Below are positions 32,749 to 41,135 of a DNA stretch of 64,000 nt, piece by piece; within the stretch, counting starts at the first letter, position 1; the number at the start of each line of letters is the position of its first letter. Below the pieces are notes generated by a model that saw only the letters and a program-made list of their open reading frames with translations, was not told where the DNA came from and made no database searches. The position numbers and the translations under genes were made by a program. The stretch lies in the NCBI RefSeq assembly GCF_006334915.2, contig NZ_VDMA02000019.1, positions 124,001 to 188,000 of the forward strand, written 5' to 3'. Origin of the DNA: Microbispora catharanthi (GTDB lineage: Bacteria > Actinomycetota > Actinomycetes > Streptosporangiales > Streptosporangiaceae).

Positions 32749-33773
32749 GGGGCAGGGGCATCAACTACGACACCGGTTTCCTCCCGGGCGGGCACATCAG
32801 CAGGGAGACGTTCGACCCGGAGACGGTCCGCGCGGAGATGCGGGTCATCGCCGATGAGCTGCACTGCACCGCGGTCCGCATCACCGGCGGGCATCCCGAA
32901 CGGCTCAGCGTCGCCGCGCGGCACGCCGCCGAGGCGGGGCTGGAGGTGTGGTTCGCGCCCTTTCCCTGCGAGATGACGACGCGGGAGCTCGCGCCGTACT
33001 TCCTGGAATGCGCCGAGCGGGCCGAGGAGGTGCGGCGCGACGGCGCGGAGGTGGTGCTCGTGACCGGGTGCGAGCTGAGCTTCTTCTGCGCCGGTTTCCT
33101 GCCCGGGGAGACCTTCTTCCACCGCATGGCCGCGCTCGGCACGGGGGATTCCGAGCTGTACGCCCGGTTCGCCGAGATCCCCGCGCGGCTGAACCCCTTC
33201 CTGGCGGAGACCGCCGAGGCCGTCCGCGAGCTCTTCGGCGGACGGGTGACGTACGCCTCGGGCGACTGGGAGGACGTCGACTGGAGCCCGTTCGACATCG
33301 TCGCGGTGGACGCCTACCGCGACGAGCGCAACGCCGCGACCTACCGCGAGGAGCTGCGCTCCCGCTTCCGGTTCGGCAAGCCGGTGGCGGTCACCGAGTT
33401 CGGCACGTGCGCCTACACAGGGGCAGGCGCACGCGGCGGCATGGCGTGGGCCATCGTGGACTACACCGTGAATCCGCCCCGGCTGGACGGCGACTACCGC
33501 CGCGACGAGGGCGAGCAGGTCCGCTACCTGCGCGAACTGCTCACCGTGTTCGAGGAGGAGGGCGTGGACAGCGCCTTCTGGTTCACCTTCGCCGGCTACA
33601 ACACGACGTACGACCCGGACCCGCGCAGCGACCTCGACATGTCCTCCTACGGGGTGGTCCGGCTGCTAAAGGACGGCGGCAGGGAGCCGAAGGCGGGCGG
33701 CAGGGAGCCGAAGGCGGGCGGCAGGGAGCCGAAGGAGGTCTTCCACGCCCTCGCCGCCGCCTACTCCGGCTGA
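32745..33773 (+). CDS. Glycoside-hydrolase-like TIM-barrel protein of unknown specificity
   Basis: A 342-residue cytosolic protein. The start RGINYDTGFLPG and later segments suggest a (beta/alpha)8 glycosidase barrel; VTGCELSFF could supply an acid/base glutamate and AVTEFGTCAYTGAG a nucleophile glutamate at barrel strand ends. No signal peptide. I cannot name a GH family. The C-terminus has two and a half perfect 21-base repeats. It overlaps the VC0807-like gene by four bases and the convergent FadD19-like gene by 13 bases at its 3' end. Confidence 0.75.
   Translation: MRGRGINYDTGFLPGGHISRETFDPETVRAEMRVIADELHCTAVRITGGHPERLSVAARHAAEAGLEVWFAPFPCEMTTRELAPYFLECAERAEEVRRDGAEVVLVTGCELSFFCAGFLPGETFFHRMAALGTGDSELYARFAEIPARLNPFLAETAEAVRELFGGRVTYASGDWEDVDWSPFDIVAVDAYRDERNAATYREELRSRFRFGKPVAVTEFGTCAYTGAGARGGMAWAIVDYTVNPPRLDGDYRRDEGEQVRYLRELLTVFEEEGVDSAFWFTFAGYNTTYDPDPRSDLDMSSYGVVRLLKDGGREPKAGGREPKAGGREPKEVFHALAAAYSG
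33675..33734 (+). repeat. Perfect 21-base tandem repeats in the glycosidase-like gene
   Basis: Two full 21-base units (33675-33695, 33696-33716) and 18 bases of a third (33717-33734) encode GGREPKA-GGREPKA-GGREPK. Identity between units is complete, pointing to recent expansion by slippage. Confidence 0.9.
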
Positions 33774-35371
33774 CCCGCGGCCGGCTGAGATGCGACGGCG
33801 GCCACCTGGCCGGCCCACCGGTAGTCGGCCTTGCCCGCCGGGGAGCGGAGGATCTCCTCCACGAACGCGTAGGTCCGCGGCACCTTGTAGCCCGACAGCC
33901 GGGTGCGGCAGTGGGCGTCGAGCTGCTGCGCCGTCGGCGAGGTCCCGTCGTACGGCTGGACGACGGCCGCGACCCGCGAGCCCCAGCGTTCGTCGGGGAT
34001 GCCGGTGACCACGGCGTCGAACACGGCGGGATGCCCCTTGAGCACCGCCTCGACCTCCTCGGGGAAGACCTTCTCCCCTCCGGTGTTGATGCACTGGGAT
34101 CCGCGGCCGAGGATGCGGATCGTGCCGTCCTCCTCGACCGTGGCGAGGTCGCCGGTGAGCAGCCACCGGACGCCGTGGGCGTCGGTCACGAAGGTGCGGG
34201 CGGTCTTGTCCGGGTCGTTGTGGTAGCCGGACGCGATCCGGCCGGTCCTGGCCACGGTGCCGATCCGCCCCGAGCCCGGCTCGACCGGGGTCAGCGTCTC
34301 GTCCAGCACGGCGAGGGAGGCGCTGGCGTTGGGCCGGTAGCGCAGGCCCGACTCCGGCGACGATCCGTCGACGGCGGACGCCGTGTATCCGGACTCGGTC
34401 GAGCCGAAGTTGTCGAGGATCATCCGGCCCGGCAGGAGCTCCTCCAGCCGGGCGCGTACGGCCCCACTGAGGATCGCCCCGGTCGAGCTGAGCGCGAACA
34501 GCGACGACAGGTCGTAGGAGCCCGCAGCGATCTCAACGGCGAGCGGGCGGGCCATCGCGTCGCCGGTGATGTTCAGGCTGACGACCTTCTCCCGCTCGAT
34601 CGCGCGCAGCACGGCGGCGGCGTCGAACCTGCGGACGTACACCATCGTGCCGCCCATCCACCAGGCGATGAAGGTGCCCACCTGCGCGGCGCCGTGCATC
34701 AGCGGCGCAGCCGTCATCATGACGATCGGCGACGCCGCGCCGTGCGCCTGCTCGATCACCGCCTCGGGCGTCTTCAGCGGCTCGCCGTACGGGTTGCCGC
34801 CGCCGAAGGCGTAGAACAGGTCCTCCGACCGCCACATCACGCCCTTGGGCATGCCGGTCGTGCCGCCGGTGTAGATGACATACACGTCGTCGCCGGACCG
34901 GGGCGGGAATCCCCTGCCCTCGGGCTGCCCCGCCACCGCCTCCTCGTACGGCACCGCCTCCGGCACGGCCGTGGGACCGCCGACGGCGACGAGGTGGCGC
35001 AGCCCGGGGACCTCGGGTGCGGTGGCCGCGACGCGGTCGTCGAACTCCACGTCGAACAGCAGGGCCTCGACGCCGGAGTCCCGGTAGAGGTAGAGCAGCT
35101 CCGACTCGACGTACCGGTAGTTGACGTTGACCGGCACGGCCCGCAGCTTCAGCGTCGCCAGCAGGCCCGCAACGTACTCCACCCCGTTGTAGAGCTGCAT
35201 GCCGACGTGGGTGCCGTGGCCGACGCCGTGCGCGGCCAGGTGGTGGGCGAGCCGGTTGGCGCGGGCGTCGAGCTCGGCGTAGGTCAGGCGGTCGTCGCCG
35301 CAGACCACCGCCACGCGGTCCCCGATGGCGTCGGCGAGCCCCTCGAAAAGATCGGCGTGGTTGAACTCCAT
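33761..35371 (-). CDS. Long-chain/steroid acyl-CoA ligase, FadD19-like
   Basis: A 536-residue AMP-forming ligase. The P-loop-like YTGGTTGMPKGVMW, GSTESGYTA motif, LTGDLATVEEDG and the C-terminal catalytic lysine region RSPAGKADYRW are present. GDAMARPL, YDLSSLF, GGEKVFPEEVEAVLKGHP and RSPAGK-DYRWA closely recall mycobacterial FadD19, the ligase for the C-24 branched sterol side chain. It is the last gene of a five-gene minus-strand operon with Ltp3/Ltp4/OB-fold partners. Substrate is inferred from resemblance and context. Confidence 0.88.
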   Translation of the reverse strand: MEFNHADLFEGLADAIGDRVAVVCGDDRLTYAELDARANRLAHHLAAHGVGHGTHVGMQLYNGVEYVAGLLATLKLRAVPVNVNYRYVESELLYLYRDSGVEALLFDVEFDDRVAATAPEVPGLRHLVAVGGPTAVPEAVPYEEAVAGQPEGRGFPPRSGDDVYVIYTGGTTGMPKGVMWRSEDLFYAFGGGNPYGEPLKTPEAVIEQAHGAASPIVMMTAAPLMHGAAQVGTFIAWWMGGTMVYVRRFDAAAVLRAIEREKVVSLNITGDAMARPLAVEIAAGSYDLSSLFALSSTGAILSGAVRARLEELLPGRMILDNFGSTESGYTASAVDGSSPESGLRYRPNASASLAVLDETLTPVEPGSGRIGTVARTGRIASGYHNDPDKTARTFVTDAHGVRWLLTGDLATVEEDGTIRILGRGSQCINTGGEKVFPEEVEAVLKGHPAVFDAVVTGIPDERWGSRVAAVVQPYDGTSPTAQQLDAHCRTRLSGYKVPRTYAFVEEILRSPAGKADYRWAGQVAAVASQPAAGQPE

Positions 35372-35389
35372 CCGGCGGACCTCCCGCGC

Positions 35390-36538
35390 TCAGGGTTTAC
35401 TGCTGCCGACGATCCACATCGCGAAGAACTGGGCGCCTCCGCCGTACGCGTGGCCGAGCGCGAGGCGCGCCCCCTCCACCTGGTGCTCCCCCGCCATGCC
35501 CCGCACCTGGAGCGCCGCCTCGGCGAAGCGGATGAGGCCGGAGGCGCCGATCGGGTTGGACGACAGCACGCCGCCGGAGGCATTCCACGGGGTGTCGCCG
35601 TCGAGGGCCGTGCACCCGGCCTCGGTGAGCTTCCAGCCCTCGCCCTCGGCGGCGAAGCCGAGGTTCTCCAGCCACATCGGCTCATACCAGGAGAACGGAA
35701 CGTACACCTCTGCGACGTCGATCTCCCGGCGCGGATCGGTGACCCCGGCCTGGCGGTAGACGTCGGCGGCGCAGTCGCGGCCCGCCCGCGGGCTGACGAC
35801 GTCGCGGCCCGCCACCGTGATGGGCTCCGAGCGCATCGCCGTGCCGTGGATCCAGGCGGGCGTGCCGGTCACCTTGTCCTCGGCCGCGAGCACCATCGCG
35901 CAGGCGCCGTCGGACGACGGGCAGGTCTCCAGGTAGCGGATCGGCTCCCACAGCATCGGGGTCGACTCGACCATCTCCCGGTTGATCCCGGGGATGCGCA
36001 GGTGGGCGTACGGGTTCTTCAGCGCGTTCAGCCGGTCCTTGACCGCGACCAGCGTGCCGACGTGGTCCGGCGCGCCCGACCTGCGCATGTACTCCCTGAT
36101 GTGCGGCGCGAAGTAGCCGCCCGCGCCCACCACCAGGGAGGCGTTGAAGGGCAGGTGCGTGGTCAGGGCCCAGGTGGCGTTCGACTCCGACTGCTTCTCG
36201 AAGGCGACCACCAGCACCCGCCCGTGCACCCCGGCCTGGACGAGCGACGCGCCGACCAGCGCGGTCGAGCCGCCGACCGAGCCCGCCGTGTGCACGCGCA
36301 TCACCGGCTTGCCGGCCGCGCCGAGCGCGTCGGCGAGGTACGCCTCCGGCATCATCACGCCCTCGAACAGGTCGGGGGCCTTGCCGATGACGACCGCGTC
36401 GATGTCGGCGAACGTCAGGCCGGCGTCCTCGAGCGCCCGCAGGGCGGCCTCGCGGACCAGCCCGGCCAGCGACACGTCCCGCCGTCTGGTCTGGTAGCGG
36501 GTCTGGCCCACGCCGATGACGGCACAGCGGTTTCCCAC
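35390..36538 (-). CDS. Thiolase-fold lipid-transfer protein, Ltp3-like (steroid side-chain aldolase)
   Basis: A 382-residue thiolase-superfamily protein. N-terminal GVGQTRYQTRRRDVSLAGLVREAALRALEDAGL is typical of SCP2-thiolase-like proteins. Where degradative thiolases have the nucleophilic cysteine this protein has TAGSVGGSTAL, so it is not a classical thiolase. The C-terminal NASGGVLSSNPIGASGLIRFAEAALQ segment is also present. Relatives act as retro-aldolases on steroid side chains with an OB-fold partner. The GTG at 36538 has GGGAG. It is in one operon with the Ltp4-like and double OB-fold genes. Confidence 0.87.
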   Translation of the reverse strand: MGNRCAVIGVGQTRYQTRRRDVSLAGLVREAALRALEDAGLTFADIDAVVIGKAPDLFEGVMMPEAYLADALGAAGKPVMRVHTAGSVGGSTALVGASLVQAGVHGRVLVVAFEKQSESNATWALTTHLPFNASLVVGAGGYFAPHIREYMRRSGAPDHVGTLVAVKDRLNALKNPYAHLRIPGINREMVESTPMLWEPIRYLETCPSSDGACAMVLAAEDKVTGTPAWIHGTAMRSEPITVAGRDVVSPRAGRDCAADVYRQAGVTDPRREIDVAEVYVPFSWYEPMWLENLGFAAEGEGWKLTEAGCTALDGDTPWNASGGVLSSNPIGASGLIRFAEAALQVRGMAGEHQVEGARLALGHAYGGGAQFFAMWIVGSSKP

Positions 36539-36547
36539 GGCGACTCC

Positions 36548-37585
36548 CTACGCGGACGTTTCGAGCACGGCGACGAGGTTCTGCTGCAGGCACGGTCCTG
36601 AGGTGGCGTGCGCCACCGCGCGGCCGGCCGAGCCGTCGAGGATCCGCCGGGCCGCCTCACCCACGCGGATCAGGCCGGCGGCCATGACCGGGTTGGCCGC
36701 GAGCGGCCCGCCCGACGGGTTGACCGTCACGTCGGCGGACAGGCCGAGCGCCTCGCGCAGGATCGGCTCCTCGTGGCTGAACTGGGTGTGGAGCTCCGCC
36801 ACGTCGACCGGGCCCTTGCCCACCCCGGCCGCCCGGCCCGCGTCGGCGGTGGACACCGACCGGGAGAGGTCGCGCATGCCCAGGTAGTGGGGCTCGGCGC
36901 GGTGCGCGATGCCGGTGATCCAGGCGGGTCGCCCGGCGAGCTCACGGGCGCGGTCCCCTGCGGCCAGCACCACGGCCGCCGCCCCGTCCGTGACCGGCGC
37001 GACGTCGTACGGCCGCAGCGGCTCGACCTCGAACTCCTCGCCTGAAGGATCCGGCAGGTCGAGGGCGTACGGATTGGCCCGGCCGTCCGCGCGGCTGCGC
37101 CGTACGATCTCGTCGAGCACGGCCCGCTCGGCGCCCGCGGCGGCGGCCTGCAGCGCGGCGTACGACACCTGGTCGAGCCCGAGCGGCGCCAGATAGTACG
37201 GGTCGAGCTGAAGCGTCATGATCTCCCGGATGTCCGACATCGACGACTTGCCGAAGCCGTAGACCAGCGCGGTGTCGATGTCGCCGTGCTGGAGCCGCAC
37301 CCACGCCTCGTACAGCGCGAAGGCGCCGTCCATCTCGACGTGGCTCTCGCTGATGGGCGGCCAGGCGCCGACCGCGTCGAGGGCCGAGACGAACGAGAAC
37401 GGCGCCCCGGCCAGGTAGTCGCACGAGCCGGAACACGTGAAGCCGAACCTCTTCAGCCCGGTCGCCCGCTTGACCTCGTCGATCACCGGCAGCAGCAGCT
37501 CCGGCTCGGCCAGCCCGGTGTCGTGGCCGGTGTGGACGGTCTGGGCGAAGGCGACGACGGCCACCTCGCGCACGAGCCCACTCAT
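36548..37585 (-). CDS. Thiolase-fold protein, Ltp4-like (steroid side-chain aldolase)
   Basis: A 345-residue thiolase-fold protein, shorter than true thiolases. The usual cysteine nucleophile site reads SHVEMDGAFALYEAW, lacking cysteine, and the C-terminal active-site region reads NPSGGPLAANPVMAAGLIRVGEAARRI. The overall pattern resembles mycobacterial Ltp4 and the Ltp2 aldolase. Its ATG overlaps the double OB-fold gene by four bases, suggesting a stoichiometric complex. With the Ltp3-like protein it would cleave a C24-branched side chain after hydration. Confidence 0.87.
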   Translation of the reverse strand: MSGLVREVAVVAFAQTVHTGHDTGLAEPELLLPVIDEVKRATGLKRFGFTCSGSCDYLAGAPFSFVSALDAVGAWPPISESHVEMDGAFALYEAWVRLQHGDIDTALVYGFGKSSMSDIREIMTLQLDPYYLAPLGLDQVSYAALQAAAAGAERAVLDEIVRRSRADGRANPYALDLPDPSGEEFEVEPLRPYDVAPVTDGAAAVVLAAGDRARELAGRPAWITGIAHRAEPHYLGMRDLSRSVSTADAGRAAGVGKGPVDVAELHTQFSHEEPILREALGLSADVTVNPSGGPLAANPVMAAGLIRVGEAARRILDGSAGRAVAHATSGPCLQQNLVAVLETSA

Positions 37586-38499
37586 CGGGCACCTCCGGTG
37601 GAGTCGTCGAGGTCGGCGTCCGGCTCCCCGGTCGGCTCGAACCACTTCACGTTGGTCATCGACAGCGTCCGCTCCTCGGGCGGCACCCACACGGCGTGCA
37701 CCCGCATGCCCTGCCGCACCTCGTGCGCCGGCACCCCGCCGATCAGCGTGATCATCGGCGTGTCCGCGCCGTCCAGCAGCACGTACGCGGAGACGAACGG
37801 CACCTCGGGAGCCCGGGGATCGGGCAGGTTGTTGATCGCGAAGGTGGTGACCGTGCCGGTGTCGGCGACCTCCACCTCCTCCTCGACGACCGAGCCGCAC
37901 GCGGGGCACGACTCGCGGTAGGGCACGTAGACGGCGGCGCACCCGGCGCACCTGCCGCCGACGAACCTTCCGTCGCGCACGCCCTCCAGGAACCGGGTGA
38001 GCGCCCGGCCCGGCGTGACGCGATACTCGGCCCGCACGGGCGCGACGAGCGAGGCGACCTCGGGCAGGAAGCACTCGATGTCCGTGATGTGCCCGGTGGT
38101 GGCGGCCCGCCAGCGCGGGCGCACCCGCATGCCCGGCCGCAGCGCCTTCGGGCTCCCCGCGTCCACCGCGTGGACGAGGGCCGTGTCGGCACCGTCGAGA
38201 CTGATCAACGCCCAGGCGAACGGCCGGTCGAGCGGGTGCCCGGGGCGCGGGGAGCCCACCCAGGCCCACGCCTGGACGGTCCCGGCCGGCCCGACCTCCA
38301 CGTACTCCTCGGTGACCGGCTCGCCCGTGTCCGGGTCGTACTCCAGCGGCGGCACCAGCACCCGCCCCCCGGCCGTACGGACCCCGACGAGCCGCCGGTC
38401 GCGCAGTTCGGTGAGGAACCGCCCGATGACCGGCCCGGTCGTCCGGGTGTAACCGCCGGGGAACTCCAGGACGTGCGTCGCGACCAGGTCCTCGGACAT
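37582..38499 (-). CDS. Tandem Zn-ribbon/OB-fold (DUF35) protein, partner of Ltp aldolases
   Basis: A 305-residue protein built of two DUF35 OB-fold halves. The second half carries the four-cysteine zinc ribbon CAGCAAVYVPYRESCPACG, while the first half lacks the ribbon cysteines. OB-fold strands such as TVTTFAINNLP and TVQAWAWVGSPRPG follow each linker. DUF35 proteins deliver acyl-CoA substrates to Ltp-type aldolases, as ChsH2 does for Ltp2. The layout matches the double protein next to Ltp4/Ltp3 in mycobacteria. The ATG at 38499 lies one base after the FadD stop. Confidence 0.88.
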   Translation of the reverse strand: MSEDLVATHVLEFPGGYTRTTGPVIGRFLTELRDRRLVGVRTAGGRVLVPPLEYDPDTGEPVTEEYVEVGPAGTVQAWAWVGSPRPGHPLDRPFAWALISLDGADTALVHAVDAGSPKALRPGMRVRPRWRAATTGHITDIECFLPEVASLVAPVRAEYRVTPGRALTRFLEGVRDGRFVGGRCAGCAAVYVPYRESCPACGSVVEEEVEVADTGTVTTFAINNLPDPRAPEVPFVSAYVLLDGADTPMITLIGGVPAHEVRQGMRVHAVWVPPEERTLSMTNVKWFEPTGEPDADLDDSTGGAR

Positions 38500-38500
38500 G

Positions 38501-40048
38501 TCAGATGGCACGGTCCCTGCCTTCCCAGTAGGGGGCGCGGAGCTTGCGTTTGAGCAGCTTGCCGTTGGGCTCGCGGGGCATCTCGTCGATGAAGTCGATC
38601 ACGCTCGGCCACTTCATGCGGGCCAGGCGGCCCTCCAGCGAAAGAACGATCTCCGCGGCCAGTTCCTGCCCGGGGACGGCGCCGGGCGCGGGCTCGACGA
38701 CGGCCATGATGCGCTCGCCCCACTCGTCGTCCGGGATGCCGAAGACGGCCACGTCGGCCACCTTCGGGTGGACCATGAGCTCCTTCTCGATCTCGGCCGG
38801 ATAGATGTTGGCCCCGCCCGAGATGATCATGTCGGCCTTGCGGTCGCAGAGGAACAGGAAGCCGTCCTCGTCCAGGTAGCCGATGTCCCCGACGGTGAAG
38901 TAATCGCGCAGCCGGTTGGCCGCGGTCTTCTCCGGGTCGCCCTTGTACTCGAAGGAGATGCCCATCTTCATGTAGACGGTGCCGGGCGTACCCGCGGGCA
39001 CCGGCGCGAGCTCGTCGTCCACGATCAGCAGCTCGCTGCCCGGCCAGGCCTTCCCGACCGTGCCCGGCCGCTTCTTCCAGTCCTCGGGGGTGGCGATCGT
39101 GCCGCCGCCCTCGGTGGCGGCGTAGTACTCGTAGATCACGTCGCCCCACCACTCCAGCATCTGCCACTTGACCGGCACCGGGCAGGGCGCGGCGGCGTGG
39201 ATCATCCAGCGCAGCGACGACAGGTCGTAGGAGCGCCGCGTCTCCTCGGGCAGCGACAGCAGCCGTTTGAAGTGCGTCGGCACCATGTGGGAGTTCGTCA
39301 CGCGGTGGCGTTCGCACAGGCGCAGGGTCTCCTCCGCGTCCCACTTGTCCATGAAGACAAGCGTGTGTCCCATGTGCAGCGCCGTACCGGCGAACTGGGT
39401 GACCGCCGTGTGATAGCTCGGCGACGTGACCAGGTGGGCGTTCGGCCGGCCCGGCGTCACGCCGAACAGCCGCAGCAGCCCCGTCATCAACTCGGCGGAG
39501 TCGTCGGGGTCGAGGCCGGTGAGCGCGCGCCGCACACCCTTCGGCCTGCCGGTGGTGCCCGAGGTGTAGTGCATGGTGGCCCCGGCCGTACGGTCGGGGG
39601 GCGTGCCGTCCGGCCTGCCGTCGGTCAGCTCGGCCACGGGCCGGAAGCCCTCGACCTCGCCGTAGGAGAAGCACCGGTCGGCGGCGATCCCGGCTTCCTG
39701 GGCGCCCCTGACGGCGTCCGCGGCGTACCGCTCGTGGGCGAAGAACGCGGCGGCCTCGCTGTCGGCGACGATGTAGCCGATCTCGGGCCCGGTGAGGTGC
39801 CAGTTGACCGGCGTGTAGTACCACCCCGCCTGCAGGGCGGCGAGGTAGAGCACGAGGCCGTCCGCGCCGTTGGGCAGCAGGCCGCAGATGCCGTCCCCGG
39901 GGCGCAGGCCCAGCTCGCGCAGGCCGTGGACCACGCGGTTGGCCTTGGCGAGCAGCTCGCCCGCGGGATGTTCCGTTCCGTCGGGATCGACCGCGGCGAT
40001 CCACGCCGGGTCTGCCTGCGCCAGCCTCCAGAAACCGAGTGAGCCCAT
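38501..40048 (-). CDS. Acyl-CoA synthetase (FadD family), first gene of sterol operon
   Basis: A 515-residue AMP-forming ligase. AMP-binding motif HYTSGTTGRPKGVRR, YEYYAATEGGG, TVGDIGYLDEDGFLFLCDRKADMIISGG and a C-terminal PNGKLLKRKLR lysine are present. It differs from the FadD19-like ligase of the same operon and may activate an alternative side-chain length or a propionate side chain. The ATG at 40046-40048 has GGGAG at eight bases. It begins the operon downstream of the KstR-like and KstR2-like boxes. Confidence 0.88.
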   Translation of the reverse strand: MGSLGFWRLAQADPAWIAAVDPDGTEHPAGELLAKANRVVHGLRELGLRPGDGICGLLPNGADGLVLYLAALQAGWYYTPVNWHLTGPEIGYIVADSEAAAFFAHERYAADAVRGAQEAGIAADRCFSYGEVEGFRPVAELTDGRPDGTPPDRTAGATMHYTSGTTGRPKGVRRALTGLDPDDSAELMTGLLRLFGVTPGRPNAHLVTSPSYHTAVTQFAGTALHMGHTLVFMDKWDAEETLRLCERHRVTNSHMVPTHFKRLLSLPEETRRSYDLSSLRWMIHAAAPCPVPVKWQMLEWWGDVIYEYYAATEGGGTIATPEDWKKRPGTVGKAWPGSELLIVDDELAPVPAGTPGTVYMKMGISFEYKGDPEKTAANRLRDYFTVGDIGYLDEDGFLFLCDRKADMIISGGANIYPAEIEKELMVHPKVADVAVFGIPDDEWGERIMAVVEPAPGAVPGQELAAEIVLSLEGRLARMKWPSVIDFIDEMPREPNGKLLKRKLRAPYWEGRDRAI

Positions 40049-40160
40049 ATGCCAGCTCCCTTTGTGGCCGCACTGCCGGGGCGTCCGCGGCGCGAGCGGC
40101 CCCGAAGTGAAGCACGCCGGCACGACGCTGACAAGACCTGGCAATGCGGAGCGACTCAGA

Positions 40161-40178
40161 TGAGAATCGGTTCTAGTT
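40161..40178. promoter_or_regulatory. KstR-like operator
   Basis: TGAGAATCGGTTCTAGTT has arms AGAAT and GTTCT around CG. Against the consensus TnnAACnnGTTnnA it matches six of eight defined positions in the better orientation. Position, upstream of a divergent pair of sterol genes, supports it more than sequence alone. Confidence 0.5.
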
Positions 40179-40211
40179 CTTGCGGGCAGACTAACCCCGC
40201 GCGCCATGTCT

Positions 40212-40225
40212 AACAAGCGCTTGAT
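40212..40225. promoter_or_regulatory. KstR2-type operator, exact consensus match
   Basis: AACAAGCGCTTGAT fits the published KstR2 palindrome AnCAAGnnCTTGnT at every defined position. It lies between the KstR-like site and the ribosome site of the hydratase gene, 34 bases upstream of its GTG. No KstR2-type repressor is encoded in this window. Confidence 0.65.
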
Positions 40226-40259
40226 CGAATCGGTGACGCCGCCCAGCTGGAGGACACCT

Positions 40260-41075
40260 GTGGAGCTCCTGCCCATCAGCACCCCGCACTGCCGGATCGA
40301 GCGCGACGGTCACGTGGTGATCGTCACGATGGACCGGCCCGAGGCCAGGAACGCGCTCTCACAGGACATGCTGGTGGGGCTCGCAGAGGCATGGCAGTAC
40401 ATCTCTGACGAGCCGGAGGTGCGGGTCGGCATCCTCACCGGCGCGGAAGGAACGTTCTGCGCCGGGGCCGACCTCAAGGCCATGGGCACGCCGTCCGAGG
40501 ACGAGCGGGTGCGCCACCGTGCCGCCGAGATCCCCGACTACCACTGGAAGGGCCTGCTGCGCGATCCCGAGGCGCTGCCCGCCAAGCCCATCGTCTGCGC
40601 GGTCGAGGGGTACGCCGTCGCGGGCGGCACCGAACTGCTCGTCGGCACCGACCTGCGCGTCGCCGGCGAGAGCGCCACGCTCGGGCTGTTCGAGGCGCGG
40701 CGGGCGCTGTTCCCGATGGGCGGCAGCGCCGTACGGCTGCCGCGCCAGATCCCGTACGCGTTCGCCATGGACGTGCTGCTCACCGGCAGGGCGATCACGG
40801 CGGCCGAGGCGCTCGCGATGGGCATGGTCAACCGGGTCGTGCCGGACGGCCAGGCGCTCGCGGCGGCCCGCGAGCTCGCCGGCCAGGTGGCCGCCTGCGG
40901 ACCGCTGGCCGTCCAGGCGATCCTACGCGCCTACCGCGAGACGCTGGGCATGCCGGAGGCCGAGGCCTTCAAGGTCTCCGACGCGATCGGCTGGCCGGTC
41001 ATCGGCTCCGAGGACGCCAAGGAGGGCTCCCGCGCCTTCCGCGACAAGCGCCCGCCGGTCTACCGGGGGCGTTGA
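40260..41075 (+). CDS. Enoyl-CoA hydratase, EchA19-like (steroid side chain)
   Basis: A 271-residue crotonase. The oxyanion-hole segments are AGADLKAMG (first) and AVAGGTELLVGTDLRVA (second); the glutamate in AGGTE is at the catalytic position. The segment TPHCRIERDGHVVIVTMDRPEARNALS opens the fold. It resembles the steroid enoyl-CoA hydratase EchA19 and would hydrate the unsaturated side-chain CoA before aldol cleavage by the Ltp pair. The GTG at 40260 is chosen because GGAGG lies six bases upstream; the ATG at 40206 would precede the operator. Confidence 0.88.
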   Translation: MELLPISTPHCRIERDGHVVIVTMDRPEARNALSQDMLVGLAEAWQYISDEPEVRVGILTGAEGTFCAGADLKAMGTPSEDERVRHRAAEIPDYHWKGLLRDPEALPAKPIVCAVEGYAVAGGTELLVGTDLRVAGESATLGLFEARRALFPMGGSAVRLPRQIPYAFAMDVLLTGRAITAAEALAMGMVNRVVPDGQALAAARELAGQVAACGPLAVQAILRAYRETLGMPEAEAFKVSDAIGWPVIGSEDAKEGSRAFRDKRPPVYRGR

Positions 41076-41104
41076 CGCCCTCCCTGCGGGCGCCCACGCC
41101 GCCT

Positions 41105-41127
41105 CTTGACCTTGCCCCAGGGTCAAG
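41105..41127 (+). promoter_or_regulatory. MerR-type operator/-35 element upstream of serine hydrolase
   Basis: CTTGACC (41105-41111) and GGTCAAG (41121-41127) are perfect arms nine bases apart, with TTGACC as a -35. Such dyads between -35 and -10 elements are the hallmark of MerR-controlled promoters. The MerR gene lies downstream of the hydrolase. The -10 is not obvious. Confidence 0.6.
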
Positions 41128-41135
41128 GTTCGACG

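Noticed and set aside
32948-36601. A plus-strand open frame of over 1200 codons across the sterol operon
   Set aside because: It runs antisense to several clear enzymes and has no recognisable motif. High G+C suppresses stop codons in opposite frames.
40206-40259. ATG at 40206 as the hydratase start
   Set aside because: It would place the KstR2-type palindrome inside the coding region and lacks a ribosome site; GTG 40260 has GGAGG at six bases.
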